In this document: positions 8,917 through 19,218 of the stretch, one piece after another
Layout of the letters: each line of letters starts with the position of its first letter
Numbering within the stretch: position 1 is the first letter of the stretch
NCBI GenBank assembly: GCA_036824005.1
Contig: DAITBA010000018.1
Coordinates: 29,240-93,239, forward strand
Reading direction: 5' to 3'
Source of the DNA: DAITBA01 sp036824005
GTDB lineage: Bacteria > Pseudomonadota > Gammaproteobacteria > Burkholderiales > Rhodocyclaceae
Length of the DNA: 64,000 bases
Translations under genes and position numbers: made by a program
The notes under the pieces: model-generated
Told to the model about the DNA's origin: nothing
The model's input: the letters and a program-made list of their open reading frames with translations, nothing else
The model's database searches: none

Positions 8917-9117
8917 GTGGCCGTGCTCCTGCATGGTCGCCCCGGCAAGTTCGTGGCAACGAAGCTGGCGATGGCCGACCTTGCCTACGACGTGTTGCTG
9001 GAAACCGGCATCCGCATCCAGCCGCTGCCGATCTGGGAAGAGGAATGGGAGCACCCGGAGTCATGCTCCAACCCGCGCCTGCTGCATAACATCGAGCGCG
9101 AAGGGATTCGGTTATGA
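8911..9117 (+). pseudogene. MNT-type nucleotidyltransferase antitoxin, 3' fragment
   Basis: The fragment encodes the C-terminal part of a minimal nucleotidyltransferase: VAVLLHGRPG, then LAYDVLLETGIRIQPLPIW, ending EREGIRL. The upstream half, with the GSxxxG and first catalytic aspartates, is absent; the homology stops where the terC remnant begins. Its stop overlaps the HEPN gene start (ATGA), the normal arrangement of MNT/HEPN toxin-antitoxin pairs. The antitoxin is thus destroyed while the toxin-like partner remains. No start codon or catalytic GSxxxG-D-x-D motif is left. Confidence 0.7.
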
Positions 9118-9515
9118 CAGCACAGACCCTGATGGCAAAGGCGATACAGGCAGCCGCATCCGCGAAAGTGCTGCTCGATATCGGGGATACCGACGGCGCC
9201 TGCAACCGAGCCTACTACGCGATGTTCGATGCGGCTCGCGCTGCCTTGTTGGCATCTGGCGCTCCGGTCGAACGCGAGATCGTCAGGACACACAACGGCC
9301 TGATATCGGCCTTCAGCCTGCATCGGGTCAAGACGGACCGCGTGCCGGTGGAACTTGGCAAGGCGCTCAATAGAGCTGAGGAACTGCGCTGGATCGCTGA
9401 CTACAAGGGCGATCGCGTCGAGGAGGAAGATGCGGCCTGGGCGGTGCGCCAGGAACAGGCGTTCGTTGACACGATGCAGTCCAGCTTGCTGCCGATGGCG
9501 CCCGATCGAGAGTGA
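9114..9515 (+). CDS. HEPN-domain protein (toxin partner of an MNT/HEPN pair)
   Basis: A 133-residue HEPN-domain protein, of a family of small helical proteins that often act as RNA-cleaving toxins. The stretch CNRAYYAMFDAARAALLASG is the standard first helix pair of this UPF0332-like group, and VRTHNGLISAFSLH carries the R-x-x-x-H-like polar residues in the position of the HEPN active site. It overlaps the truncated MNT gene by ATGA. With MNT broken, either the HEPN protein is tolerated because translation is low, or it is inactive. Downstream to 9638 I see no gene. Confidence 0.75.
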   Translation: MTAQTLMAKAIQAAASAKVLLDIGDTDGACNRAYYAMFDAARAALLASGAPVEREIVRTHNGLISAFSLHRVKTDRVPVELGKALNRAEELRWIADYKGDRVEEEDAAWAVRQEQAFVDTMQSSLLPMAPDRE

Positions 9516-9638
9516 GCGAACCAGCGCGCCGGCGATCAGCAAGGGAATGGCCAAGCCATACCCGTAGCCGGTCCTGCCCACCGCGAAGGGCGAAGTCACG
9601 ACGATCCGAACGACACCGAAGGGACTGGCTTTGTGCGG

Positions 9639-9869
9639 TTACGCCGCCAACCGCTCCCGGGCGTGGGCGATCTCGCCCTTTCGTATCGATCGCAGCTGAC
9701 TGGATCGGAGAGTAAGTACGGCTGCGGTTTCGCCTTGGAGAGTCAGGAACTCGACCTCAAAGGCTTCGCCCTGGCGGTGTACATGCACGATCACTCCGAC
9801 GTCGCCAGCCTGCAGCGCGTGCTCTGGAACGTCCTCCGCGAGAACGACCTGATCGTGTTCGCGAATCAT
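9639..9869 (-). CDS. DUF4926-domain protein
   Basis: A 76-residue protein matching the DUF4926 pattern: a short N-terminal strand (HDQVVLAEDVPEHALQAGD), then VGVIVHVHRQGEAFEVEF and AVLTLRSSQLRSI. Function is not established. Its ATG overlaps the stop of the DUF6883 gene (ATGA), so it is the third gene of an operon that starts with the type IIG restriction-methyltransferase. Small beta-rich proteins next to DUF6883 may be antitoxins or immunity proteins; that is an inference from the arrangement alone. Confidence 0.65.
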   Translation of the reverse strand: MIREHDQVVLAEDVPEHALQAGDVGVIVHVHRQGEAFEVEFLTLQGETAAVLTLRSSQLRSIRKGEIAHARERLAA

Positions 9870-10222
9870 GATGTCTCCTTGATCGGATGGGCAGTTATCA
9901 GTCGTGGCGCCCGCTTCCCGTGCTCGACGATCCAGACGGTTCTGATGAGCGGCGTGCGTCCGGAAGGTGTCGCGATCGGGCCGTCGACACTGTAGCGCGT
10001 GCCGTATTCGGATTCAACGCGGTTGGCTACGTGACAGGCGCGGCCATGCTCGATCAGCGCCGCAGCGAAGCGCTGCCACTCCACGCTGGAGAAGCCGAAA
10101 CGGAGAAAGAACTCTGCTTTGCCCCGGCTCTTTGCCGGATTCAAGAGGTACTCGTCAATCTTCTCCCGATCGACATGTGCCAGGGCGGCGTAGGGCAAGC
10201 GCGCATTCGCGGTTGAGCTCAC
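9866..10222 (-). CDS. DUF6883-domain protein
   Basis: A 118-residue protein of the DUF6883 type: LPYAALAHVDREKIDEYLLN near the start, KAEFFLRFGFSSVEWQRFA in the middle, and RTVWIVEHGKRAPRLITAHP at the end. It starts from a GTG whose last bases are the stop of the restriction-methyltransferase gene (GTGA), and its own stop overlaps the DUF4926 start (ATGA). The double overlap suggests translational coupling of all three genes. DUF6883 also occurs at the C-terminus of some large secreted toxins (family knowledge, moderate certainty), so a toxin-like role is possible but unproven. Confidence 0.65.
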   Translation of the reverse strand: MSSTANARLPYAALAHVDREKIDEYLLNPAKSRGKAEFFLRFGFSSVEWQRFAAALIEHGRACHVANRVESEYGTRYSVDGPIATPSGRTPLIRTVWIVEHGKRAPRLITAHPIKETS

Positions 10223-13200
10223 GCGGGGTCTTCCTGCTTTCCGGCGGCCGACTCCTCGACCACCGCAATCTCCTGCTCCGTCAGCCCGTACAGCTCATAG
10301 ACCAGTCGGTCGATCTGCTTGTCGGTGGCGGCGATCTGGCGTTCGGCGAGGGTCTTGTCGTGGGCGGTCTTGGCGGCGGCGAGGTCGCGGTGGAGCGTCA
10401 ACGTCTGCTCGACCAAGGCGACCATTTTGTCGTGGCGGGCGTGGTCCTGCTTGTCGGAGAAGCCGATGGTGCGGATAGGCAGCAGTTCGATGAAGCGCTT
10501 GCCGTAGGACCAGTAGCCGCCCCGGAAGGGCGTGCTGATCCCTTGCAGGAACCAGTCGAGCAGCCGCGAGTTGAGTAGCCCCTGAAGATAGTGCAGGGAA
10601 TGCGGGTCGGCCGGATCGCGCCAGCGCACGCCGTAATACGGGCCGTTGCCGCCGCCGGTGAAATAGTTGCCGGCATCGTCGTAGGCGTATCGGCCGGTCT
10701 GCGAAATCACCTGGACGACCAGCTTGGACGCATCGAAAGAAGTCAGATTCTTTCGATACACGTAACCATACCAGCCGCTCCCAAGATCGCCTGCCCCACC
10801 TCTTTTCTTAAGCGTAGCTGCGTTAGCAGACAGGTAATCCCAGGTATTCGGACAGCGCCTGCGCAAGGTTTCGGTTTCGACCAGCTTCGCCTTTCCTTCG
10901 GCCAGCCGGTAGGGAAAGATCAGCCAGTGCGATGCCTGCGGACGTTCGTAGCGCCCGAGCGAGACATGGCTGAGGAAGGGCTTGAGCAGTTCCCGCTCCA
11001 GTTTCCACTCCGCGCCGTACGCATCGCGGACAAGAACATGGCCTTTCCCCGCTTCGCGAACATGCTCCAGCACATAAATCTTGTCGGCACTCGTCTGCAG
11101 GCCGACGAAAATGTGCGCTGCATCGCCCAGCTTGCAGGGCATCCCGGTCAGCCGCTCGCGCAAACCGCCATCGCCGCCGGCCGAGAAGTTCCATTCGCCC
11201 GACGAAAGCGACTTCGTGCCGATCTCGGCGCCAGCCGGCGGCCCGCCCTGCTGCCAGGCGGAAAGATCGGCCACGCTGTCGAAGCGGAAGGTCTTCGCCG
11301 GAGCGGCGTCGAGGAACATCAGGCAGGTATAGGTCGTCGCCCCGTCGAACACCTGCTGGTGGCCGAAGTGCACGACATGCTTCAGGTGCCTCCCTTCGGC
11401 GATGAGGCCGCGCAGCGGCTCGCCGTACTGGGCGTTGAAGAACTTGTGCGGCAGGATGAAGCCGAGCTTCCCCTTGCCGTTGAGCAGCTGCAGCCCGCGC
11501 TCGACGAACACCACGTAGATGTCGTAGTTGCCTTTGCTCGCCGCGGTGTAGCGTTGCTTGTAGAACTCGACCTCCAGCGGTGCCCATTCCTTCATGGTCT
11601 GGATGCGGATATAGGGCGGGTTGCCGATGACGGCATCGAAGCCGCTGCCCTCACCCCCTGCCCCTCTCCCGCGTGCGGGAGAGGGGGGAAAGACCTGCGG
11701 AAACTCCGCCTGCCAGTCGAAGGCGTTGATGCGGCGGCGCTCGTCCTCGTCGAGGTCGAGGCGGCCGTCGAAGAAGTCGGGGCCGATGAGGGAGTTGCCG
11801 CACTTGATGTTGCCGTCGAGGTCGGGCAGGGCGCGCTCGTGGAAGAGCTTCATCTGCGCGTTGAGCGACTCGTCGGTCTCGCCCTCCAGCACCTTCAGCA
11901 GCAGCGAAAGCTTGGTGACTTCCACCGCCTGGGCGTCGATGTCGACGCCGTAGATGTTGTTCACCAGGATGCGCTTGCGTTCCGAGGCGGTGAGGCGCCA
12001 GCCTTCCTTGGCGCGATAGAGCTTCGCGTCCTTGCCCTTGGCGTGCTTCTCCGGGTCGTTGGCGGTGTACCAGGCGAGGTGCCAGTCGAGGAGATGCTGG
12101 TAGGCGCCTATGAGGAAGGAGCCGGAGCCGCAGGCCGGGTCGAGGATCTTGAGCTTCGCGGCGTCCCGCGGAGACTGACTTTCCAGCAGCCGGCCGACGG
12201 TCTGCTTCACGATGTAGTCGACGATGGTGGTCGGCGTGTAATAGACGCCGCCGGCTTTCTTCACCTCGGGCTTTTCCTCGACTTTCGCCTGGCCGCCGGC
12301 GGTGAGGCGGATGACGCTGCCGAGGAAGCGCTCGTACACCTGGCCGAGGATGTCGGCCGGCAGCACCGAGAACTCGTAGGGGCTTTCGGGGTAGTAGAGC
12401 CCGTTGAGCAGGTCCTTGAGCAGCCTGTCGTCGACCTTCAGGCCGAGGGTGAATTCGTCCGCGCTGCCGGGCCGGCCCTTTTCGCTCCTGAAGTGGAACA
12501 GGCCGGAGTTGTAGCGCTCGTCGGCCTCGCGGAAGACCTGCGCCAGGCGCGGGTAGATGTTGGGCCCGTTGGCCAGCCCCTGCAGGCGGTTGAGCGGCTC
12601 GATGCCGCGGTCCTCGCAGATGCGCAGGAAGACGATGCGGTCGATGGTGGCCTGCACGGCGAAATTGAGCTCGCGCACGCCGATGCCGGGATTGCGCAGG
12701 GCGAGGTTCCTCGCCAGCAGGTCGCGCCATTGCTCGATCTGGGCGAGGAATTCGGCATCCACCGTGGCGGTGCCGCGCTTGCCTCCGGCCGCGCGCGTAG
12801 CGGTCGAAGCTGCCCTTGAGCACCGCCTCCTTCGAGAAGACGGCGGCGATCTCGTCCCAGCGTTCGAGGTAGTCGCGGTAGGTGAGGTAGAGCAGCCGCC
12901 CCTTGGACGGCTTGTCGTTGGGCGCCGGCTTGGCGCGACAGTCGTAGACGGCGAATTCCTCGAAGTCGGAGAGGATGGACAGCGGCAAGTTGGCCGACCA
13001 GGCGTAGCGGCGCAGCTGGTAGGCGGGCGCCACTTCCTCCTTGATGTAGACCGAGGGCTTCTTGGCTTCGAGGAAGAAGATGCGCCGGCCGCCGATGCGG
13101 AAGCTGTAGTCCGGCGCCTTGGTCGAGCCGCCGACCTTGATGGCGTCCTCGTGGATGACTTCGCGGAAGGCTTCGGCGTAGTCCTGCGAGTTGTCGATGT

Positions 13201-13336
13201 CCCAGCCGAGCGCCTTGAAGAAGGGATCGAGGAAGTCGCGCCGCAGCAGGGTTTCGTTGTAACCGCCGCCGCGATACGTGTCGAGATTGGCTTCGAAGCG
13301 CTCGACGAGCTGGCGGATAACGGCGGGAGCGGGCAT
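10219..13336 (-). CDS. Type IIG (Eco57I-like) restriction-methyltransferase, apparent frameshift
   Basis: A fused restriction and adenine methyltransferase of about 1,039 residues, read in two frames. Residues 1-180 (13336 to about 12795) carry a PD-(D/E)xK nuclease: D76 in APDYSF and E90-x-K92 in FFLEAKKPS. The rest, in another frame, has methyltransferase motif I LDPACGSGSFL, motif IV NPPY, and a TaqI-like C-terminal recognition region. The frame changes in the run CGCGCGCG at 12790-12797; two more bases would give a continuous reading (...DRYARAAGGKRGT...). This may be a sequencing error, phase variation or a true break. A REP-like hairpin is inserted in frame before NPPY. The stop overlaps the DUF6883 start. 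Confidence 0.8.
11651..11690. repeat. REP-like palindrome inside the methyltransferase gene
   Basis: A perfect hairpin with 12-base arms and a two-base loop: CCCCTCTCCCGC at 11661-11672 and GCGGGAGAGGGG at 11675-11686, preceded by a CCCTCACCCCCTG-like lead. This is the common intergenic REP-type sequence of many proteobacteria, here within a coding region. On the minus strand it reads as PPSPARGRGAGGEGS, a low-complexity insert between FPQVF and the conserved FDAVIGNPPY. Confidence 0.8.
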
Positions 13337-13437
13337 GACGAAGTATTATGCACCAACTCCCGCGACAGCGGCGGGCGGCCAGAGGTGCGGTGGCGAGCCG
13401 ATATCCCTTCCCCCGCCGTCACGACACCTGCCGCTCG

Positions 13438-13452
13438 ACACTTCGAAAGTGT
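13438..13452. promoter_or_regulatory. Palindrome in the divergent intergenic region
   Basis: ACACTTCGAAAGTGT has six-base arms around a three-base centre. It lies 44 bases before the small exported protein gene and about 100 bases before the restriction-methyltransferase gene, which diverge from here. It could be an operator, but no regulator is known. Confidence 0.3.
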
Positions 13453-13495
13453 AAAGTTGAGCTCTCACCACGCACAGGCTCAGAGGAGATTGAAA

Positions 13496-13930
13496 GTGAA
13501 TGTTCGTTTGAAGTATCTCGCGAGCGTGTCGGCTCTGACGATCCTTGCCGCGGTGCTGCTCGCAGCGCCGTCTTACGCCGGCTCCAACCTGCTCGACGGC
13601 AAGCGCTTCACCACCGAGGAGGGCGACGCGGGCAAACCGGCCAAGATTCGCGACAACATCCTCACCTTCGCCGACGGCAAGTTCCACTCCAAGGAATGCG
13701 ACCAGTGGGGCTACGGCAAAGGCGAAGTGCAGGCAACGCAGGAGAGTGATGCGATCCGCTTCGAGACCGAGACGCGCAGCGAGAAGTACGGCACGCGCCA
13801 GGTGTGGAAGGGCGTGGTGAAGGGTGATGCGATCGAGGGCACGCGGGTGATGTACCCGAAATCCAGCTTCTTCCGTCCCAATCCCAGTCCGGTCGAGGGC
13901 TGGTTCAAGGGCACGCTCAAGACCGACTGA
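13496..13930 (+). CDS. Small exported protein of unknown function
   Basis: A 144-residue protein. The start is a GTG preceded by GGAGA six to ten bases upstream; upstream in-frame codons have no ribosome-binding site and no homology. It has a clear Sec signal peptide (MNVRLKYLASVSALT, a hydrophobic run, then PSYA before GS, about 28 residues). The mature part, about 115 residues, is polar and strand-rich, with one cysteine and repeated patterns such as KYGTRQVWKGVVKGD and GWFKGTLKTD, which suggest a small beta-barrel or lipocalin-like fold. I do not recognise a named family. It diverges from the restriction-methyltransferase gene and converges on the ABC exporter gene. Confidence 0.7.
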   Translation: MNVRLKYLASVSALTILAAVLLAAPSYAGSNLLDGKRFTTEEGDAGKPAKIRDNILTFADGKFHSKECDQWGYGKGEVQATQESDAIRFETETRSEKYGTRQVWKGVVKGDAIEGTRVMYPKSSFFRPNPSPVEGWFKGTLKTD

Positions 13931-13963
13931 GCGCCGGTTCGGCTGTCGCCGCCGGCGCAGGGC

Positions 13964-15796
<1,833 letters not shown>

Positions 15797-15881
15797 AACC
15801 TAATTCTAATGGACTGGCCAGCCGGCGACGGGCTCGCCGCAGCGGTAATGAGCGTTTGAAGGAAATCTTCTAAATTCGTGA

Positions 15882-15925
15882 TTGACTTGTCAGGAATTAA
15901 ACGTATGATTCAAACAAACGTTTCA
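15882..15925 (+). promoter_or_regulatory. Promoter and PsrA-type operator of the TetR regulator gene
   Basis: TTGACT at 15882-15887 and TATGAT at 15904-15909, 16 bases apart, form a good sigma-70 promoter. Directly after the -10 lies CAAACAAACGTTTCA (15911-15925), which resembles the PsrA half-site pair (G/C)AAAC...GTTT(G/C). A further half-site GCGTTTGAA lies at about 15852-15860. The placement at the transcription start suggests self-repression, relieved by fatty acyl ligands as in PsrA; this is inferred. Confidence 0.6.
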
Positions 15926-15942
15926 TTGGCGGGCGCAATCCC

Positions 15943-16644
15943 ATGACGGAACCGGACTCCAAGCAGAGCAACGACACCCGCGAGCGCATCCTAGACACCG
16001 CCGAGGCGCTGTTCACCCGGCACGGTTTCGAGGCTACGACCCTGCGCATGATCACGAGCGCCGCTCATGTCAATCTGGCGGCGGTGAACTACCACTTCGG
16101 CTCGAAGGAAGGCCTGATCCAGGAGGTTTTCCGGCGCCGCTTGGGCTGGCTCAATCAGGAGCGGTTGCGGGCGCTTAGCGAGCTGGAGGGGGCGGCCGGC
16201 GGCGCACCGCTCAAGCCGAGCCAGATTCTCGATGCCTTCTTCGGCGTGTCGCTGCGCATCGCCGCCGACACCCGGCATGGCGGCCACACCTTCATGCGGC
16301 TGCTCGGACGCACTTACACCGAACCGAGCGCGTTCATCCGCAGCTTCCTTGCCACCGAGTACGCCGACGTGCTGGAGCGGTTTAAAACGGCGCTATTCCG
16401 GGCACTGCCCGACGTGCCCCGGGAGGAGATCATCTGGCGCCTGCATTTCATGCTCGGCGCCGTCTCCTACGCCATGACCGGCACCGATGCCCTGCAGCTG
16501 GTCACCGGCATCGAGGCGGAAGACGAGAATCCGGCAGCGCTTGTGCCGCGCTTGATGTCCTTCCTGCTGGGCGGTTTGCGTGCGCCGCTGCCGGAGATCC
16601 CGGCTGCCCCCGCCCGCGACGATGCGACCCGGAGAGTCGCTTGA
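15943..16644 (+). CDS. TetR-family regulator, PsrA-like
   Basis: A 233-residue repressor. The N-terminal helix-turn-helix (about residues 12-60) reads ERILDTAEALFTRHGFEATT, then TSAAHVNLAAVNYHFGSKEG, close to Pseudomonas PsrA (LITSKAGVNLAAVNYHFGSK). PsrA represses fatty-acid degradation genes and is released by long-chain fatty acids (family knowledge). The C-terminal half is a ligand and dimer domain. It stands at the head of the beta-oxidation region, with fadE starting 76 bases downstream, and has a matching operator in front of its own gene. It probably controls itself and some of the fad genes. Confidence 0.85.
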   Translation: MTEPDSKQSNDTRERILDTAEALFTRHGFEATTLRMITSAAHVNLAAVNYHFGSKEGLIQEVFRRRLGWLNQERLRALSELEGAAGGAPLKPSQILDAFFGVSLRIAADTRHGGHTFMRLLGRTYTEPSAFIRSFLATEYADVLERFKTALFRALPDVPREEIIWRLHFMLGAVSYAMTGTDALQLVTGIEAEDENPAALVPRLMSFLLGGLRAPLPEIPAAPARDDATRRVA

Positions 16645-16720
16645 ACATTGCCGCCACGGCAGTGCCCATGCTAACGGAGTATGCCGGCGCCAGCGAAGCG
16701 CCGACCATAAGGAGAGAAGA

Positions 16721-19207
16721 ATGATCTGGTTGCTGCTTGCCTTGCCCGTCGCCGCGCTCGCGCTCGCCTGCCTGCGGGCACCTCTCGCACTGTGGACGCT
16801 GGCCGTTGCCGCCTGGCTGGGTGGGATCGCCTGGCTTGGTGCCTGGCCCGTTCCCATTGCCGCAGTAGTGATGCTGGCCTACCTCGGTGTGGCCGCGCTG
16901 TTGATCGTCAAACCGATGCGCCGTGCTCTGATCAGCAGGCCGCTGCTCGACGCCTATCGGCGCATCCTGCCGCCCATGTCCCAGACCGAGCGCGAGGCGC
17001 TGGAAGCGGGCACGGTGTGGTGGGAAGGCGATTTGTTCCGCGGCCGCCCGGACTGGAACAAGCTGCTTGCCCTGCCGCAGCCGAAGCTCGCGGCCGAGGA
17101 ACAGTCGTTTCTTGACCACGAGACGGAGCAACTCTGCGCCATGGCCGATGAGTGGGAAACTACCCACCTGCTGCACGACCTGCCGCCCCACGTCTGGCAG
17201 TTCATCAAGGACAAGGGTTTCCTTGGCCTGATCATTCCGAAGAAGTACGGCGGCAAGCAATTCTCCGCCTATGCCCACTCCCAGGTGGTGATGAAACTGT
17301 CCACGCGCTGCAGCGCCGCCGCCGTGTCCGTCATGGTTCCCAACTCCCTTGGCCCGGCGGAGCTGCTGCTCCACTACGGCACCGAAGAGCAAAAAAACCA
17401 TTACCTGCCGCGGCTGGCCAAGGGCCTGGAAATCCCCTGCTTCGCCCTGACCAGCCCCCACGCCGGCTCCGATGCTGCCGCGATCCCCGACACCGGCGTT
17501 GTCTGCAAGGGCATCTGGGAAGGCAGGGAAGTCATCGGCATGCGCGTGTCCTGGGACAAGCGCTACATCACGCTCGGCCCCGTGGCCACCCTCCTCGGCC
17601 TCGCCTTCCGCCTTTACGACCCGGAGCACCTGCTCGGCCCGAGCAAAGACATCGGCATCACCTGCGCGCTGGTGCCGACGAGCCACGCTGGCGTGCAGAT
17701 CGGCCGCCGCCACCTGCCGCTCAACGCCGTATTCCAGAACGGCCCGACCTGGGGCAAGGACGTGTTCATGCCTCTGGACTGGATCATCGGCGGGCCGAAG
17801 ATGGCCGGCCAGGGCTGGCGCATGCTCATGGAATGCCTTGCCGCGGGACGTTCGATCTCCCTGCCGTCCGGCGCCACGGGCATGTCGAAGCTGGTGGTGC
17901 GTGCTACCGGCGCCTATTCCCGGGTGCGCACCCAGTTCAAAATGCCCATCGGCCGGTTCGAAGGAATTCAGGAGCCGCTGGCGCGCATGGGTGGCAACCT
18001 GTACATGATGGATGCGGCGCGCACCATGACCGCCGGTGCCGTCGACCTGGGCGAGAAGCCGTCAGTGGTCTCGGCCGTCGTCAAGTACCACCTCACCGAG
18101 CGCTGCCGGCAGATCGTCAACGACGGCATGGACATCGTCGGCGGCAAGGGCATCTGCCTCGGGCCGAGCAACTTCATCGGCCGTGCCTACCAGCAGATGC
18201 CGGTGAGCATCACCGTCGAGGGCGCCAACATTCTTACGCGCAGCATGATCATCTTCGGTCAGGGCGCCATCCGCTGCCATCCTTATGTGCTGACCGAAAT
18301 GCGCGCGGCTGCCGAGTCTGCCGACCCGGCGCGCCGGCGCCAGGCACTGGCAGCCTTCGACGAGGCGTTCTTCTCCCACGTCGGTTATGCCGTCAGCAAC
18401 GCGGCGCGGACGCTCGTGCTCGGCCTGACCGGCTCCCACTACGTGCGCGTGCCCGCCCAGATCGCACCGGAAACACGCCGCTATTACCAGCAACTGACGC
18501 GCTTCTCGGCGGCGTTCGCTTATCTTGCCGACATTTCCATGGTCGTCATCGGCGGCGATCTCAAGCGCAAGGAGAAAATCTCCGCTCGCCTGGGCGACAT
18601 CCTGTCCTGCATGTACCTGTGCTCGGCGACGCTCAAGCGCTACGAGGCGGAAGGTCGCCAGAAGGCCGACGCACCGCTGATGCACTGGGCCATCTGGGAT
18701 GCCATGTTCAAGGCCCAGAACGCCCTCGAAGGCGCCATCTCGAACTTTCCCCAGGCGTGGTCACGCTGGTGGCTGAAGCGCGTTATCTTCCCGCTCGGCC
18801 GTCCCTACGTCGTGCCCTCCGACAAGCTGGGCGGCGAGGTGGCCGAACTGCTGATCGAGCCCTCGGCGACGCGCGATCGCCTGACCGCCGGCATGTATGT
18901 CCCGGCCGGACAGGAGGAGGACCCGATCGGTGTGCTGGAATTGGCGCTGCAAGCATCACTGCAGGCCGAGGCGATCGAAGCGAAGATCCGGCAGGCCCTG
19001 AAGGCTGGCAAGCTGACCGTGCGTGGCGAGGAAACGCCGGCCGCGGCTGCCCGCGACGCCGGCATCATCACCGCTGCCGAGCAGGCGCTGCTCCTCCGGC
19101 GCGACGAACTGCGCAACAAGGTAATCCGGGTCGACGATTTCCCGCCCGACTTCGGCCTGCAGCCGGCGCAGGACGACGAGCAGCCGCGCCAGCGTGCGGC
19201 GGCCTGA
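16721..19207 (+). CDS. fadE: Acyl-CoA dehydrogenase FadE
   Basis: An 828-residue FAD-dependent acyl-CoA dehydrogenase, catalysing the first step of beta-oxidation; E. coli FadE has 814 residues. The start ATG follows AAGGAGAGAAGA. Two N-terminal hydrophobic helices (about residues 1-65) place it at the inner membrane. The catalytic region includes PNSLGPAELLLHYGT, SPHAGSDAAAIPD, VEGANILTRSMIIFGQGA, and the C-terminal FadE-specific domain with FPLGRPYVVPSDKLG. Electrons would go to ETF and the quinone pool. It follows the PsrA-like gene in the same direction. Confidence 0.93.
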   Translation: MIWLLLALPVAALALACLRAPLALWTLAVAAWLGGIAWLGAWPVPIAAVVMLAYLGVAALLIVKPMRRALISRPLLDAYRRILPPMSQTEREALEAGTVWWEGDLFRGRPDWNKLLALPQPKLAAEEQSFLDHETEQLCAMADEWETTHLLHDLPPHVWQFIKDKGFLGLIIPKKYGGKQFSAYAHSQVVMKLSTRCSAAAVSVMVPNSLGPAELLLHYGTEEQKNHYLPRLAKGLEIPCFALTSPHAGSDAAAIPDTGVVCKGIWEGREVIGMRVSWDKRYITLGPVATLLGLAFRLYDPEHLLGPSKDIGITCALVPTSHAGVQIGRRHLPLNAVFQNGPTWGKDVFMPLDWIIGGPKMAGQGWRMLMECLAAGRSISLPSGATGMSKLVVRATGAYSRVRTQFKMPIGRFEGIQEPLARMGGNLYMMDAARTMTAGAVDLGEKPSVVSAVVKYHLTERCRQIVNDGMDIVGGKGICLGPSNFIGRAYQQMPVSITVEGANILTRSMIIFGQGAIRCHPYVLTEMRAAAESADPARRRQALAAFDEAFFSHVGYAVSNAARTLVLGLTGSHYVRVPAQIAPETRRYYQQLTRFSAAFAYLADISMVVIGGDLKRKEKISARLGDILSCMYLCSATLKRYEAEGRQKADAPLMHWAIWDAMFKAQNALEGAISNFPQAWSRWWLKRVIFPLGRPYVVPSDKLGGEVAELLIEPSATRDRLTAGMYVPAGQEEDPIGVLELALQASLQAEAIEAKIRQALKAGKLTVRGEETPAAAARDAGIITAAEQALLLRRDELRNKVIRVDDFPPDFGLQPAQDDEQPRQRAAA

Positions 19208-19218
19208 CTATACGATGA

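Noticed and set aside
9516..9638. Possible membrane-protein fragment on the minus strand (GRTGYGYGLAIPLLIAGALV)
   Set aside because: One hydrophobic stretch is not enough, and the frame continues antisense through the HEPN gene without homology.
10591..12819. Open frame of 742 codons opposite the restriction-methyltransferase
   Set aside because: No recognisable domain, and it shadows a gene with clear motifs. Composition only.
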